A stretch of DNA of 64,000 nt from Salminus brasiliensis (Eukaryota > Chordata > Actinopteri > Characiformes > Bryconidae). Below the pieces are notes generated by a model. The model made no database searches and was not told the DNA's origin. It saw nothing but the letters and a program-made list of their open reading frames with translations. Made by a program: the position numbers and the translations under genes. Shown piece by piece: positions 1-15,430 of the stretch; positions within the stretch are counted from its first letter, which is position 1; each line of letters starts with the position of its first letter. The stretch covers positions 33,070,342 to 33,134,341 of the forward strand of contig NC_132880.1 in assembly GCF_030463535.1 (NCBI RefSeq), given 5' to 3'.

Positions 1-218
1 AGATCAGCTTCTGTGGCACTGCATCACTCTGCACAAGGTAATGATGAAGCCCCTCAGACGCAAAGACTGAGGGAACAGTGTTCTTGCAAATAGATTTAAA
101 AAAAATGCTTTTCCATAAGTTGGCAACTTTGTGTATACATGATACACCAAAAATAAAGCACACCCCCACATCCATCATTAATGAAGTTTGTGGGTGTTCA
201 TGGAACCTTATTTTCAGG

Positions 219-3200
219 TCACTCTTTAGGTTTGATGGCCAAGGTTTCTCCAAGGGCCTCCAGCACTTCTCTCTTGTAGTCTTCAAAGTCTCCATCTATC
301 TGGTTTACTGTCTGGTCCTCCACCACCCACAGATGACACTGTGTCTCAGTGATCAGTCTAGCATCGTGGCTCACAATGATTACAGCTATGGAAAGAAATG
401 ATGACTCACCGTTAAGCATTGTATTTTTAAATCCCAAACAACTTCATAGACAGTATCCTGCACTTAAGCACATTCCTGTCATGTAAAAACCCTCGACAGT
501 GACAATACACTTGTTTACACACTATAGTTGTGTTCTTGGTAGTGATAAATGCTTAAATCAAATATTGTTGGTGCACAGCAAATCTGACTGAAAGACCTAA
601 AACAGGCATATATTATAACAAATGTATGTTTTAATAAAGCAATTCTTATATTTAAATTCACACAACTGGAACAAAAAGCATTTACCTTGCTTAGAGCTGA
701 ATAAACACTGTATAGACAAAAATATTTGGACACACTATTCCTTGTTTCTTCTGAAATCAAGGATATTAAAAAGAGTTTGTCCTGATTTTAGTGGAGTAAC
801 TGTCCATTGTCCAGGGAAGGCTTTTACTATTTTTTCAGAGCATTGCTGTGGGAGTTTGATTGCACGAGAGCACTAGTGAGGTCAGGAAGGTTTCACTACC
901 CCACCTCGTCCCCAACTCATCCCAAAATTATTAAATAGCACACGACCATTCCAGGGAACAGAGTACTGGGTCATTGTGACTAGACTTGATTAGATTTGCA
1001 CCATAAAGTTTCGCACAATGCACCATGACCTATTTACAAAGCTATTAGACATCATTACCATAACTAATTGGTGTTGGTCATTTAGTATGTGGAGATGTAA
1101 AATAGCCATCAAGTGACCTCACATGGCGTGCGAATCATCCTTATTGTATGGTCCTAAATGACAATAAGTAGGTCCAATTGTCTTCACCGATCATAGTTGT
1201 AGAGTTATTGACTATATGGTACTGATGATCCGAGAGGACTTTCCAGATGGAAAAAGCAAGTCAGTAGCACTGAAGCTGTATTCATGTCTGCTTTTGATAG
1301 AGAAAAAAAAAAAAAACAACCAAAAAACTCATACCTCCTTTGTATTCATTAATGGCTTCTGACAGGGCATCAATTGACTCTATATCCAGGTTATTGGTGG
1401 GCTCATCCTTTAAAAGAAATACAGCACAAAAGATAAATTAGATTTAAATGTAATGTTACTGAGGGAGATAATCAACGTTACTATTATGATAGTACTAACC
1501 AAAATTAGGACATCAGGTTGCCGGCAGGAGAGTTCAGCAAATACCACTCTTGCTTTCTGGCCACCTGTCAATGGGGCACAAATTGGTCATATTAGTGGAA
1601 ATTTTAATAGTTACCAAAATACCAAAAAAAATCTCTAGATGAAGGGTTCTAAATCCTGCTCCTGGGCACCCACAGCCATACAGAGATTCAACTATCCCAT
1701 GCCTCAACACTGATCCAGCTGATTAATCCCTTCCTGAGTTTCATCAGCTGTGTTCAAACTGTGGCAGGGCAGTGGATCCCCAGGAGCAACAAACACCAGG
1801 ATTAAAAAACACTGCTCTAAGACAGACAAGGCAAAGTTACTTATATTGCACATTTCATATACAAAGGCAATTCAAAGTGTTTTACATGAATAAAAATATC
1901 ATAAGTAACAAAGAACTAAAAACACAAGTATGTACACAAAAATATAACAAGATTAAAGCATTCTTATAAAATCCAAATGTATATTAAAATATAAAGATTT
2001 TTCTTAGAGTGCAATTCTATTAAAAAATTAGGAGACAGTATACGGTCAGCCTTACAGATCATCTGTAGACACAGAACAAAAGGAATATTTAACCTACATT
2101 CAAAAACTGCTACATTTAGGGCACATCTGAGATATTCTGGCAGTCTCTTTCAATTGAATGAACAAATAAGCATGGTACACTGCACCATGTTATTTTAGAT
2201 TCTAGGCTCTACTAGTGATTTACAGACTATTAGCAGCACACTTTAAATATGTACTATAACTAACCAAAAGCCAGTGTAAAGATTTTAGAACCGGAGCAAA
2301 GTGCTCGGTTCTCCCTGTGCTGGTTAGAACTCTTGCAGCAGCATTTTAAACGAGCTGAAACTTGGAATGTCCTTTTTGGGAAGTCCTGTAAAGAGGCCAT
2401 TACAATAATCAATCCTGCTAAAAGACTGAATGAGTACATAAACTTGGAACTACATAAAAGCTGAGTAGTTTCTCTAGATCTTGCTGTGATGAGTGTTAAA
2501 AATTTGCACTTCGTTGCCAAAAAAAGACTAATCTCTTGTGTTTATTTCGTTAAAGAAATCAAATTATTATGTCTCATCCAAATATTTGCATGTTCTAAGC
2601 ACTTACACAGTGAGTCTATTGAACTGTAATCATCTGGTGAGAGAGCCAAGTATAACTGTGTATCAGTATAACTATGATCATAAATTATGCTGTTCTAAAA
2701 ACTTGGCCCAAATAAAACCATAATGAGGTTTTTAAAAATAAAAAAAGGGGGGGGGTGAGATCTTATCCCTTTAAAAAAATCCACTTAGGCTATTTTTAAA
2801 CATTTAAAGTTTAAACAGACACTCCCACAGAAAAAGACAGGCAGGTCTTCTAGTTCTGGGTATCATTCGCACTTGCCCGCAGTCAGACGCCCATCATTAA
2901 TTATGTTCATCAGTCTTAGGCTACAGCATATTATCTGTACGGCTGCTTGCACCGAACCACAATATCTGATCATGATTGTTTGGGATGAGTACAGTATATT
3001 GGGCAAGACTCCTAACACTACCTTGGCCCACCTCTGTAATACTAGTAAACCATGTAAGTCACTCTGGATAACAGCATCAGCTAAATGCTGTAAATGTTCT
3101 AAAAAGTTCTAAACCTTTTTGGAGGGTTTTGTTTGTCTGTTTACCATGGCAAACAGTGTGTGTGTATTTATGTTCCTGTTAATAATTTCAGCTAAATGAA

Positions 3201-6200
3201 CCTGAAGTCCTTACCAGAAAGCTTGGATATCTGAATAGTGTGCGCATGACTCTCCAAGCCAAAGCGCCCAAGACACTTCCTGCTGTCCTGGTAGGGAAGG
3301 TTGAAGTTCCTCTGCAGATACTCTGTGGGAGCCTCTTCCATGTTCAGCTGATCTGCATACTGCTGGTTGAAGAAGCCTACTTTCTATGAAAAAAACCCCC
3401 AAAAACAACAACAATCAACTGAGCTCTAAAATAACAAATGCATGTATTTGAAGGGTAGAATTATACATTTGGTACAGTGTATTAACAATAAAAAGCTTCT
3501 GCTTACCAAACGGTGATTCTTTCTCATCTCGCCTTTTGTCTAAAATGCAAAGGAAATAATGCATAGATAATTTTGAATCATTTATGTACTGATTTTATAA
3601 CTGTACTTTTCAACATGTCTACTAAGACAAGATAGTGCTATTTTTTTTAAATAGTTAAAAAAATAATTTAAAAAGTAGGTAAGAAGCATAATACACAGGA
3701 TGTCAATTTAAGAACTGGAACTTACAGGGTTTAGTTTTCCTGTCAAGAGAAGTAGGAGTGTACTCTTTCCAACGCCATTAGGTCCGACTATACAGACTAA
3801 AAAAAGAAAGATCACATTAGTTCTACCCTTTGCAATCTCTTTTCAGTGACCAATATGGAACATTTGCTACAGTTTGCTCTATATATATATATTCAATGCT
3901 GAGTACAAGATCCAATCTTTGTGTTTGTATAAATACTGTAGTTAATATTAATACTGAAGTAAAATCAACATTTTTATTAATTGATTTATTCACTTATTTA
4001 GTTTTTTTGTAGCAGTTTCTATAATGAGATTTATTTAGTTTAGTGGAGACATTTCTTAAAATTACTTTTATAGTGGTAAATATCGGACTCTACTCCCTGA
4101 CCAATCTGGGTGCTGAAGGGAAACACTGCATTTAACTCACTTCTTTTAATGTCAGCAGATCTAATTTGTTTGCACTGTTCACAGACTCAATGTGCTCAGA
4201 GTTTCTCTAGACAATTTGATGTGACTTACTTCGAGACTCCATGTCAATTCCAAAGTCCACATTTTTAAACAGAGGTTTCTGACCCTCATAACCAAAGTCC
4301 ACACCTGAGCAGAAAGAAACAGTTTAAGAGTTTAAGAAACCAATACTTCTACATGACTACAGGGCAAATGTGAATTTAAATGTGAATGGTAGACAATTAT
4401 TGTTGGTATCTGCAGATTTAGTCAACAGTAGTCATCTGGAGTTATGCTGAAATGTATACATCCATAACATTCGCAATTTATCTATAATAATCAATAATAA
4501 TAATAACATTTGTAATGTTAATTCATTTTCTTTCAGGTTCAAAGTGAAATGTAACAATTCTTGGTTTAAACCTATGGTTTGCTATTGTTAATTATGGTTA
4601 ATAACACAGACAAGACAATATACTGGAGTTACTCAAAGAGATTAGACGCAGCACTGTAAAGTCACTACATATAATTTGACCAGGGATGCCCAATCTTTTG
4701 CAGAAGACTGTATGTTGTACTACAAAATGTGTGCTACTCACTGTGCAGGCCAAGAATTGGAGGAGAAAGGGGTGGTGGATTTGGGAAGGTAAACTTCACT
4801 GTGTATTCTTTAGGTCTCTTTAAAAGCTCTGGGGCCTCATGGCTCTCCTCTTCCTGTCCCTTCTTTTTGCCCTTTTGCTGCTTCCTTGTCAGTGCCTCTT
4901 TTGTTTGTTTCTCCTAAATAAAAATGTGGAAAAGGAATGAGAACCCATCGGACACAAGATCAGTGAATATTAAGCAATCAAAAATACAGAACACAAACTT
5001 ACAGCTTGTTTCGTGGATTTTCCTCCTGCCTTTAGGTCTTTGAGCTTTTTCTCTTGTTTCTCGTACTGTTTCAGAAGCTCTTTCTGCTTCTGCACATACA
5101 TCTTCTTAAATGTTACTAGAAAAAGCAATAAAATGATACATTTACAGCATGCCCTGTTTCTCATCATATAGGGGTATGTGCAGACATACGTCTTAAGTGA
5201 GTACATCTAAACATCATGTCCAGTTAATCATTTCTGTTCGCTCATACTCACAGTAGTTGCCCCTGTAATAGTAGAGTTTCTGGTTGTCCAAGTGAATGAT
5301 ATCTGTACAAACATCATCTAAGAAACTCTGGTCATGGGAAACAATCAGAAGGGTCTTCTTCCAGCCTTGCAGGTAGCTTTGAGGGGGGGTGAAAGGTAAC
5401 AATACACATAAGCTACTGAACCAGCAATAAGTAAGAGCTGAGGTGTTTACATGAATTACATAGATCTCCTGGTGTCCTGACAAGTTATTTGAATTAATGT
5501 CTACCACTTAGTCACTGAATGTCCTATTAATGTAAGCAACAGCCTGGAAGGACAGCTGCATTCTGGTATTCAGAGCATAAGGTACGGTCATTACTTGTTA
5601 AGCCAGATGACAGCATTAAGGTCCAGGTGGTTCGTTGGCTCATCCAACATCAACAGAGTAGGTTCCATGAAGAGAGCTCTGCAGAGGACAGAAGTACACT
5701 CACGTCAAAATGGATATACAATCATACTGACTAACCCACTACCAGTAAATGTATACCAATTACAGTTCATTTAATTCCTGGGACATTCAAAAGATTAATC
5801 AGCACAGTTTCCTAAATCATTGATGACCGTGGCCATTTTGCTAACCTGGCAAGAGACACTCTCATTCTCCAGCCACCAGAAAACTTTTTAGTGGGTCTGT
5901 TTTGCATCTCTGGGGTGAAGGACAAACCAGCCAGGATCCTGCGAGCCTTGGCCTCTGCTGCTGCTGCTCCAATTACCCTCAACTCTTCATATACCTGCCA
6001 GTAAAGACCACATTTGACATCAGTCACTTTCCACATATAGAGCCACAAAACACTATTAGAGTATATTTATTTAAAATAAAAAAACTAAAAATTAATCCTG
6101 TTAACACAAATGAGCTTTACGGCATTTCTAAGTTATACATTTTCAGAGCTTTCTGTAGCAGCACCTTCCCCAGCATCATGTCCCCAAGCAACAGTTATCT

Positions 6201-9200
6201 TTTTCGCCTAGCACGAATACCTGCTTTCCCAGCATTAGCTTCCCGTTTTGCCAAATTTGACTTAACCTTTTCCAGACAGTGCCACCTGGGAAAGCCACGG
6301 TCACAATGCCTGGTTTGAGTAGCAATCCAAAGTGGCCACTGCGTGTTACTGCTTTGCAGCTTCATGTGTCAAAAAGCTTTCGCTAATGGGCTGGTTGATG
6401 TATTGGCTGGCAAATTTTAAGAGCATAAATAAATTGAGCCAAGACACTAGCTTGTTTGACAGTCTTGTTTTGGGTATACCGACATGTAATGACACATGCC
6501 ATTCAACCAGTGACTGAGATTTGGTAACCATGACATGACCCTCTTTACAAAAAGCAGTAATCTCAAAGTGACACATGAATCCTTGACTTACACTTTACAC
6601 AAGTTAAACGACTGATAAATGGGCTGATTAATACCTTGCAGGTGGTAATCATCTTTACTCAAGATCAAGGAAAGGACTAAGCTTGCTTTTATATTCGGAT
6701 GACACTTTGCAAAGTCTCTCTATAAAAATGTGTCATATAACACACTTGACTTGCCTTAACAATTGCATTATTTTAAAAACTGCTATAACCCACCATATTC
6801 AACAAGGACCAGTCATATGGATCCGCTGTATATCCTAGGCTAAAATACTGATAAAACAATCCTTGCCACACCTCTGTTCTGTGATTCATTGCACATATAA
6901 ACTTTAATATATTGTCTATAAATATATGCAATATGCATAGCGGACATGGATATAAGTGCTTTAAGACAATACTAATGGTACATAACATCAGTTTCACATC
7001 TTTGTGAACAAAAAGAATAGGGATTGAACTTGGTGGTGCTTAGTGGTCGCTCCATTGCACTTCATTTTACATCCATGATATTAAGAATAGCATTCTCCTT
7101 TGTACAGTCTGAACAATTTGTAGCTGAAAGCATGCCGACCTTCTCTAGTCTCTCAGCGACACCATCTTCCCCCTTCTCCAGTCGATTCTGCAGCTGCTTC
7201 TCCTCCTCAAGCAGCTTCAGCCGCCGCGTGTCAGCCTTCAGCACAGCCTGCACGGCCGGAGTGTCATCAGCAATGACCTCTAAAGATGAAAACACCTTTT
7301 TAGCACATCAGCCAAACAAAACAGAAGGTCAAGAAAAAGGGGAAAAGAGAACGAAACAAGCCTAAGGTCTCCCTCAGCTGTCTGGGGAATAGAAACGTAT
7401 GTACCTTGTTCACAAAGCAGCACATCAATATTGGGAGGAATGCTGAGAGCCCTGTTGGAAATGTGCTTCAACAGAGTGGTCTTTCCTTTCCTAGCAAGAG
7501 CAAGAGCAGAAGATATTAGAAGAGTGTGATAACTACATGGAAATGTGATACTAATCTGAATTCAGTGGAGTTTTTTTCAGCACTTTGTGCAGTCCTAACC
7601 CTAAAACAGTGTTATTACCACACTGGAGATCTGCTTACCCATTTGGTCCAACTAGACCATAGCGACGTCCAGCCACAATTAAAAGATCAGCATTGACAAA
7701 CAGCTCCTTCCCATGAGCTGAGATGCTAAATCTCTCCAGCTACGACAAAACAGTAAAAAAAAAAAAAATAAATAAATAATAATACACTTTAAAAATCTTT
7801 TAGTGACGTAAAATTAACTTCATTAGAGTACAGGTGTTTTATTGTATTACAGAGGTGGGCCAATGTAGTGTTAGGAGTTATGCCCAGGGACTCTTATTAG
7901 TGTAGCGCAGCATAGTCACCAGACTGGGAATCGAACCCCAGTCTCCCGCGTGGTGAGGTAGCTCACTAGCAGGTAGTGGTATTATCTGTTGCGCCACACC
8001 AACCACATTTTACCGCTGTAAACATTTCCTGAATCTGTAGAACCTGCCCTTTAAGATATGAAAAAAATCCATTACACTCCAGAGGGTTAACTGGCTGCTT
8101 TCTGACACTAGCAACAGCGCACAGAGGTCACATATTACAGCCTAGGTATAACACTGTAAGAAAGACAGTAGATAGTGTTACTGTTCTTACATCGTTCCCC
8201 CTTGGTGTGATGTCGGGTCATTTTAGCTTTGCCCCAGTTGCTCGTCCGAGTTTTGGTTTTCTCAAAACATATTGGTTAAAACAATAAGCTGGTACTTTTC
8301 CTTCTGGAGTGTGGTATTTAGCAATCAGTCTTCCAGGTGATGTACTGCTCTCTAGTGTTACAGGTTTCAACAACACATTCTCCCAAAGTGTTTTACTGCT
8401 TCACCATCTTTGACTAGGGCTGGCAGGGCTATTGTTAGTGGGATGGTTTATGTAAATTTGGGGGCAGGAATATAAAAGTCAAGATTTTTACAAAATAGTT
8501 CTGGGGTTTTGAAATTGGCCTGTATTGCAGACCTGTTTTGGTGATGCTAGATTTTTGAGACAACTTTAAGATTTTCTGTATGTCACTTCCCTGAATAAAT
8601 AAATACTTCTCAACTGAGGTGGAAATTGCATTCTAGGAAACTGACCTTAATATCTGAGGCGTTCTCCAGCATGGCTTGCCTTGAGGACAGCTCAGCCTGA
8701 GAGACAGAGAAGTCCCCCTCTGCAGCGTTTTGAGCACGGACACTGGCCACCTGACGCTCATATTCCATCTGTCAAACAAATCATTTGCATTCATTTAGCT
8801 TTGTGCAGTGGTAAAAAGCAAGCTAAATATTCTTTGGACTGGGTCAAGACAGCCACGTTCGTGCACATGACGTATTGTACACATACCATCTTCTTTTTCT
8901 TCTTCTTCTCCTTTTTGCTCAGGTTGGCAAAGGGGTCATCCTTTCCTTTGTTCTGCTCAGCAGCAATAACATCCTCTGCGCTCTGAAGGAGAAAAACAAA
9001 CAAACAAAAAACACGGTTTTAACACAATCCCTTGCACACAAACTTAAATTGTATAAACCGTGTAAATGGTATTAAGTAGTGAACAGTATTAGTAATAAAG
9101 CAAAAAGTGAAGCTACCATCATTGTATCATTTTCATCACTCTTCTCCTCCTCCTCCTCTTCTTCTTCTTCATCATCATCATCACTAGGTGCACGAGCAGG

Positions 9201-11640
9201 CTTGCCTTTCTGAAAAATGAATAAAAGAGGTTAAACTGTTGACAGCAACTGCAGTTGAGGTTGGCCTTGTCCTTCTAGATTAACCCAGACTAGTCCGGTC
9301 ACAACAACGTTGGACATTATATTGTCCTAGAAATAATTGTGATTAATGATGATATTGCAATGTTAAAAACATTTTATGCCACTGATACAATGATAACATA
9401 ATATAGCATAATAAATCTTATTAATAAATAAATAAATAGCCTCAAGTAACACGTTTTAACCGTTGCAGTCTGCTCTGTGTGGATGGAGGCACTGTAATTG
9501 ATACATTGCCCACTGTGCGAGTGGCTAATATATTGGTGATCTTTATTCTGATGTAAATGGACAGGCAAGTAAACACAGTGGGCAATATCAAGGTCAGCAA
9601 ATAATTATCAAGCCCATGTCCATAGAATTGTACGATAAGTCGGCCACGTAATTTTTGGGAGAGGCCTAACCCAGACAGGCAGCCATTCAAATGATTGTGG
9701 ATACACTTTATTGTTTACAGCAATTGTTAACAGATGCTTTAATATTACAGTTATGTAGCTGTATTTCATTACTGTATAATGCACTGTGGTGTATCACTGT
9801 ATCAACTGTTATTTCCACAGAAAAGCATTGCCAATAGAACACTATGGAGCAGCTGAACATGAGCTGCAGCACAAGGTCAACATACATTTATTTATTTATT
9901 TAGATCCAATTCTGTAACACATCTTTGATGGAATACACCCACACTGTGAGATCTGTTGTTTTTCCCTGTAGTGGATTGATTAGAAATTAAACATGATATT
10001 CACTGACTATTACTCTATATAATATAAACCTCAGATTAGCTACTACTGAAGCTTACACTATTGATGCTAAAAGAAAAAAATGAAAAAGATAAAAAATGAT
10101 ATTGGGCCATCTTTAAGTCTTCACATGGATGAAACACTTCACTAACCTTTGGCTGTTCTTTTTTGCCTGTCTTCTGAGGCTTTTCATCTTTCTCCTCATC
10201 CTGCAGACATGCAATCATTTATCATGCGTCACTTATTCAATAATAATTTTCATTTTTACTCAGGACATCAAACAGAACAAAACAACAACGAGATGGGGAC
10301 CAATCCCTAACGGATTACAGCAATTTAGAGGACATCATTATTCAGACTTATAAAAGCCAATTCAGCTAGACATGCTAACAGCTTTCTTCTCAGAGATGTG
10401 GCCCATAATAAACATAGTGGACAACTTGCACTTCACAAACCCTACCATGAGGCTCATTTATGCTCAATGTTAAATACGGCTACAGAGCCTTCTGTCCATT
10501 GTGTCCGTATTTGTAACGTTTATAACATTTTACACTGTTTACACCCTTGCTTCTTTTGTGTTTTTGTAGCAAGCATCACTGCACAAAATGTTTAATATAG
10601 TTCTGTTACATATTATAAAAATAATGTAATAAGGTATAATAAAATAATAGATATTATATCCTATACATATCCTTTAACTCTTTTCACAGTAGTTATTTTA
10701 TATACTTGTATTTGTATATTCGGCTAGTCTTGTATTTACAGTATTTTATTTCCTTATTACTGCCAGTGAGCTACCACACCATGTGGAGGACCAGGGTTAG
10801 ATGATTCCTGGTCTGGGTGACTACGCTGCGCTACACTAATAAGAGTCCTTGGGCAAGACCCCTAACACTATGTAAGTCGCTCTGGATAAGAGCATCAGCT
10901 AAATGCCATAAATGTAAATGTAAATACTTGTCAACAACCTGTGTGTCTCTCTTGACTGTTACATTCTGAATACATTCTGATTAGCACTGACCACCATTCA
11001 ACCGTCCAATAGAGATGAGCTAATACGTCACAGTGTTATCTAAAATCTCACCTTAGAAGTTTTGCTGTCAGCCTTCGTATTCTTTTTTATGCTCTTCTTC
11101 TCATCATCTTTTTTCTCTTCATGTTCATCCTCAGAAGCCTCCTGTTAGAGCACATACAATGAGGGGGAGGAGAGAAAAAAAAAAAAAAAAAAAAAAAAAA
11201 AAGACCCACTACACCGTCTGTGTGACAGATCATGTTTGATGAGCCTTCTGTCAAAATACAGAACAGGACTACATAGGTTAGAGCAAAAATGATAAGGAAA
11301 GGAAATGAGAGTTATAGGGGCATAGGTGAAGGGGGTAGCAGGGGTAGCAGAGGATAGGTTTAGGGAAGTCAAGTGCAGGAAGGAAGTAAGCATTCCCATG
11401 TACCCACCTTGGGTTTCTTAGCCTTATCTTTTTTCTTTCCTTTGGACACTTTCTCAACCTCCTGAATCACATACATACATGTACAGACATACGTACACAT
11501 TTAGAGCTTGTGTTTCCTTAGTACCATTTGTATACTGGATAAAGGCCCAACAAAGGTCCAAAGTTAAGTTGCTACATTACTTGGTTGGATTACTTAAGAT
11601 AAGTAAGTCTTCCTGAGTCTTTCTGTTCTGTATCTTAATC

Positions 11641-11674
<34 letters not shown>

Positions 11675-13932
11675 ATTATTATAGTAAATGTTTTCACTAG
11701 TGGATGAAAAAATTCAGAACAAATGTCAACTTAGACAATGATACAATTGTCAATTATATAAAAATATCAATGATATAAAGTCTTATGTTAACATATAATC
11801 ACTTAAGCACTGGAGTCAATTAGTGATTGATCAAAATAAATATGACATCCAGTCATATGGTTTGACAGTCACAGGGAATGCTAGGAATGGAGAGGAGAAA
11901 TTGGTAAGAAATACAATGGTAGGGAGTAGGATACTGGATTCATCACAAATGAAGGTGCTATGAACAGCTATACAGCTACAGCACTCATTTATCCAGCAGG
12001 TCATGTCACCTACCACTATCAGTAAGTAAGTCCCTGTAGTGATGGAGCATTTCATCAAAACAACCAACAACCCTCTCCATTAATCATGTCATACACCACA
12101 CATTAGTAGGTTATGCAACACCACAGAGGTAGTCACCCTTTTGCTTCATTAAAATTGTTTTTCAAAACACTATGAGACACTCAACAACCCAGTAGCTCAC
12201 AGATTTATGCTCTAGTCTCAGTGTAGCCCCTACAGTGCAGAGGGCTTAGCAGTATCCTTCGATAAGCAGGATTTATGTTTTTATCCAGGGATAAAAAAAA
12301 TGCTACACAGAACACTACACACTCACCTTAGAGCTCTTCTTACTCTTGGGTTTATCATCCTCATCTTCGTCATCGCCACCATCCTCTTCTTCGTCTTCAT
12401 CGCTCTGACCCTGGCTAAGAGCAGCAAATATGTTGCCACCCTAAGAGAGTTCAACACAACAGAAGACAGCAGAGTTCAAAACAAGGGGTCACAAACCCAT
12501 GTGGGTCCAAAAATATAAATATATTAAGTTTAATAATTTAAAATAAAAAAAAAAAAGGAAAAAAACTAACCTTGTTTCTCTTTCCAGTTTTGACAGGAGC
12601 TATTACTGTAATGCAAAGTGTAAATCATGTTAGGAAGAATAAAATGCTTAATAAAACACAAATATATAATTTTTTATTATGCTGAATAATAAAATTTGTT
12701 CTGCACATTTGTGATGCCAAAGAGCAGAACTAAAAAAGGATCTCGATTTTCTGACATTACCCTCTTCAGGCTCCTCATCCTCATCACTGGGCTGGACAGA
12801 GAGCTTCTTGAGTTTCTGCATGACCTCTTCATCGTCATCATCCCCTTCTCCACCCCGTCCTTTCCGTCTGTCCTTCTTTTTCTTTTGAGGCTAATACATA
12901 ATACAGATGTGCACAAAGATTACACAAAGATTAAGCATAATCTAACACTGAATAACAGAATGAGTGCAGTCCTTTTTACCGACAACATAAAACTCACCAC
13001 GTTAAAAAACTACATACTAACTCATGAATGTGACAGTACCTGCTTTCCCTGTGTCTCTTTCACTGGTGCAGGCTCCTCTGTCTTCTCCTGTTTACTGTCA
13101 GCGGCCAGTTCATCAAAAAACTACAGGTATGAAAAGACCAAAGGTGAGGAGTAGGTAGTGACATGTACACAAGTAACATTTTGATGGATTTGTACTTGAC
13201 ACAGGTATACTGACATTAGTGAGGAAAAACTTTTAGTAATGTTAATTTTAGTAATTAACATTTAATTACTAATTTTTAATGGTTCTTCAATGGTTCTTTA
13301 GTAAAGGCAATGGTCCTGTATTGAACCAGCAAAATGATTTAATATGATACCAAAAATAGAAGGCCCAAGAACTCACTTAACACTACGTTTGCCCACCTTT
13401 GTAACATGGTGAATCTGAATAAGAGCACCAACCAAATCTCAGAAATGTAATATTTTGCAATTGGGCACACTTCTCTCTTAGAGTGTGTTTATAATTGTCA
13501 GTTTTGGTTCTATTAAAACGAACCCTGGTGGGATTGCTCTGTTAGTGTGGTTCGTTACAGATATCTGAGAAATCCGACCACTGTGTCTGATGCTTTAGTT
13601 TAGCAGGGCTGTGTCCCAAACCACAGCCTACCACAGTACACAGTGTAGTGTAAATGTGACTTAATAAGCCAGGTTTACGAGTCTAGCGGTCAGATTTTAA
13701 GTTTTCCCCCGCTAGTTATCATCTTGTGGATCACACAGGACCCATCTGCTTTATGCAAACCTATATTTGAAGCCTTCTCTTATACATGCGTCATACATCA
13801 ACATTTTTGGTTCAATTACAAATGTGTCAGTATAAACACAAAGAAAACCAGGACTTAAAAAGTAACAATGTATCACTTTCTTGCTCGGGCTGGACCAAGG
13901 AAGCTAAATTACTTTTTAAACAAACAAACAAA

Positions 13933-13965
<33 letters not shown>

Positions 13966-15396
13966 ACTCTTAAGGTTTGGTTTTACTAAGACTGCATCAG
14001 AAAGAGAAGAAAAAGTGTCTAAATACTGCAGCAGCTCGAAGTTATTCAGATCTAAGAAACTTTGCATCTTGAATATGGGTTCCAGGAAACATCTGAATTG
14101 CCAACTTGATAATAAAGACATCGTCAATTGATAAAACTGAACAGTAATGCGCACATTTGAATAATATCTGAAACAACACACTCATTTGTTGTCGGATGGC
14201 AATGTTAAGTATTGCCAATGCTTGAACATTTATTCAATGTAGAAACTGGCACAAAGCCAAGCTGGATTAGCAATAGACATTAATTAATCATTTATTCATG
14301 GAAGATTAGAAATGCAGTACAAATTAATAAAACACAGAAATCTAACAGCAGTAGCCCAGCAAGAAAATTTCAATAAATACTGGCTTGAAGTGTCACTTGT
14401 CTGAATATCTGACATCATTGTGCACTCCTATATGAAATCATTAAGACAGATGTTGCCACAATACATGATATGTAACACCAAGGTAATGTTTACATGTTAT
14501 GTTGACACAGCGTTGAAATTTAATGCGTGAGCAAAGAAGACACTTGATGTAAAAGCAAGGCTGAGGATTTAAATTGGGGAAATATTTACTTGGGCACAGG
14601 TTACTGTATACATCTCTAGAAATAGGACATGATCCGTCACTGTTAGAATTAAGTGTCAATACAATGATCTACCAATTATATCAGTTCCAGCAAATAACAG
14701 ATTTAGAGTTAGGTTTAACCAGTATTTTAAACAGTTATGTGATTATGTATTTATTGCATTCTGGAAGAGCATCATGTTTAGGTTCTAGTTCAACAGCACC
14801 CACTTCCTAACTGCATTTTATTCTTTTATTCATTTGACTTCATGTGCCCTACAGACACCACGTGAGGGGTCTCTGTACAACTAATCCAGGTGGACTATAT
14901 CCCAACTTCTATATTTTAGATATGCGTGTGTGTATCGGCACTGGCGGAAAAGTGCTAACTATATGATAACATCCAGTTCCCGTATCGGTGCAGCCCTAAT
15001 TATGGGTGTGTGAGGAATAAATGTACATGCGGTTAGAACTAATATAACCCATTACTGACAAAACAGGCCAGATTACAAGTTCAGTACTTCTGAATCTACA
15101 ATACTTAATACTACTTGTGAATTTCCTCACTGTGGGACTAATACAGTTATCTTAACATCTCATCTCAACAAAAAACCTTGAGTCAACTTACACTCTTCTT
15201 CCCCTTCTTATCCTTTTTTCCTTTCTTGACAGGTTTATCTGAAAGACAAAACAAAAGTGAAGTTAATGTTTCTCTCTCACATCAACGAGACGTTAACAGT
15301 AACTGACAGATGCCAAGCTGACGAAGCACATTGGGACAAAGCCCTGGAATGGGAGAGACGCGCGTGTCCAGCGTTTACCCACCAGACAGTTAGTAT

Positions 15397-15430
<34 letters not shown>

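Noticed and set aside
1222-1275. Box C/D snoRNA (TGATGAT with a later CTGA) in an abcf1 intron
   Set aside because: Too short, no terminal stem, and on the strand opposite to the host gene's transcript.
7850-8010. tRNA gene (perfect B-box GGTTCGATTCC with an A-box)
   Set aside because: The A-box to B-box spacing and flanks do not give a cloverleaf with anticodon and acceptor stems; the sequence continues into a SINE body seen again at 10766.
11145-11399. ORF with a long phenylalanine run
   Set aside because: It is the translation of a poly-A/poly-T tract in an abcf1 intron; the same applies near 13909-14181.
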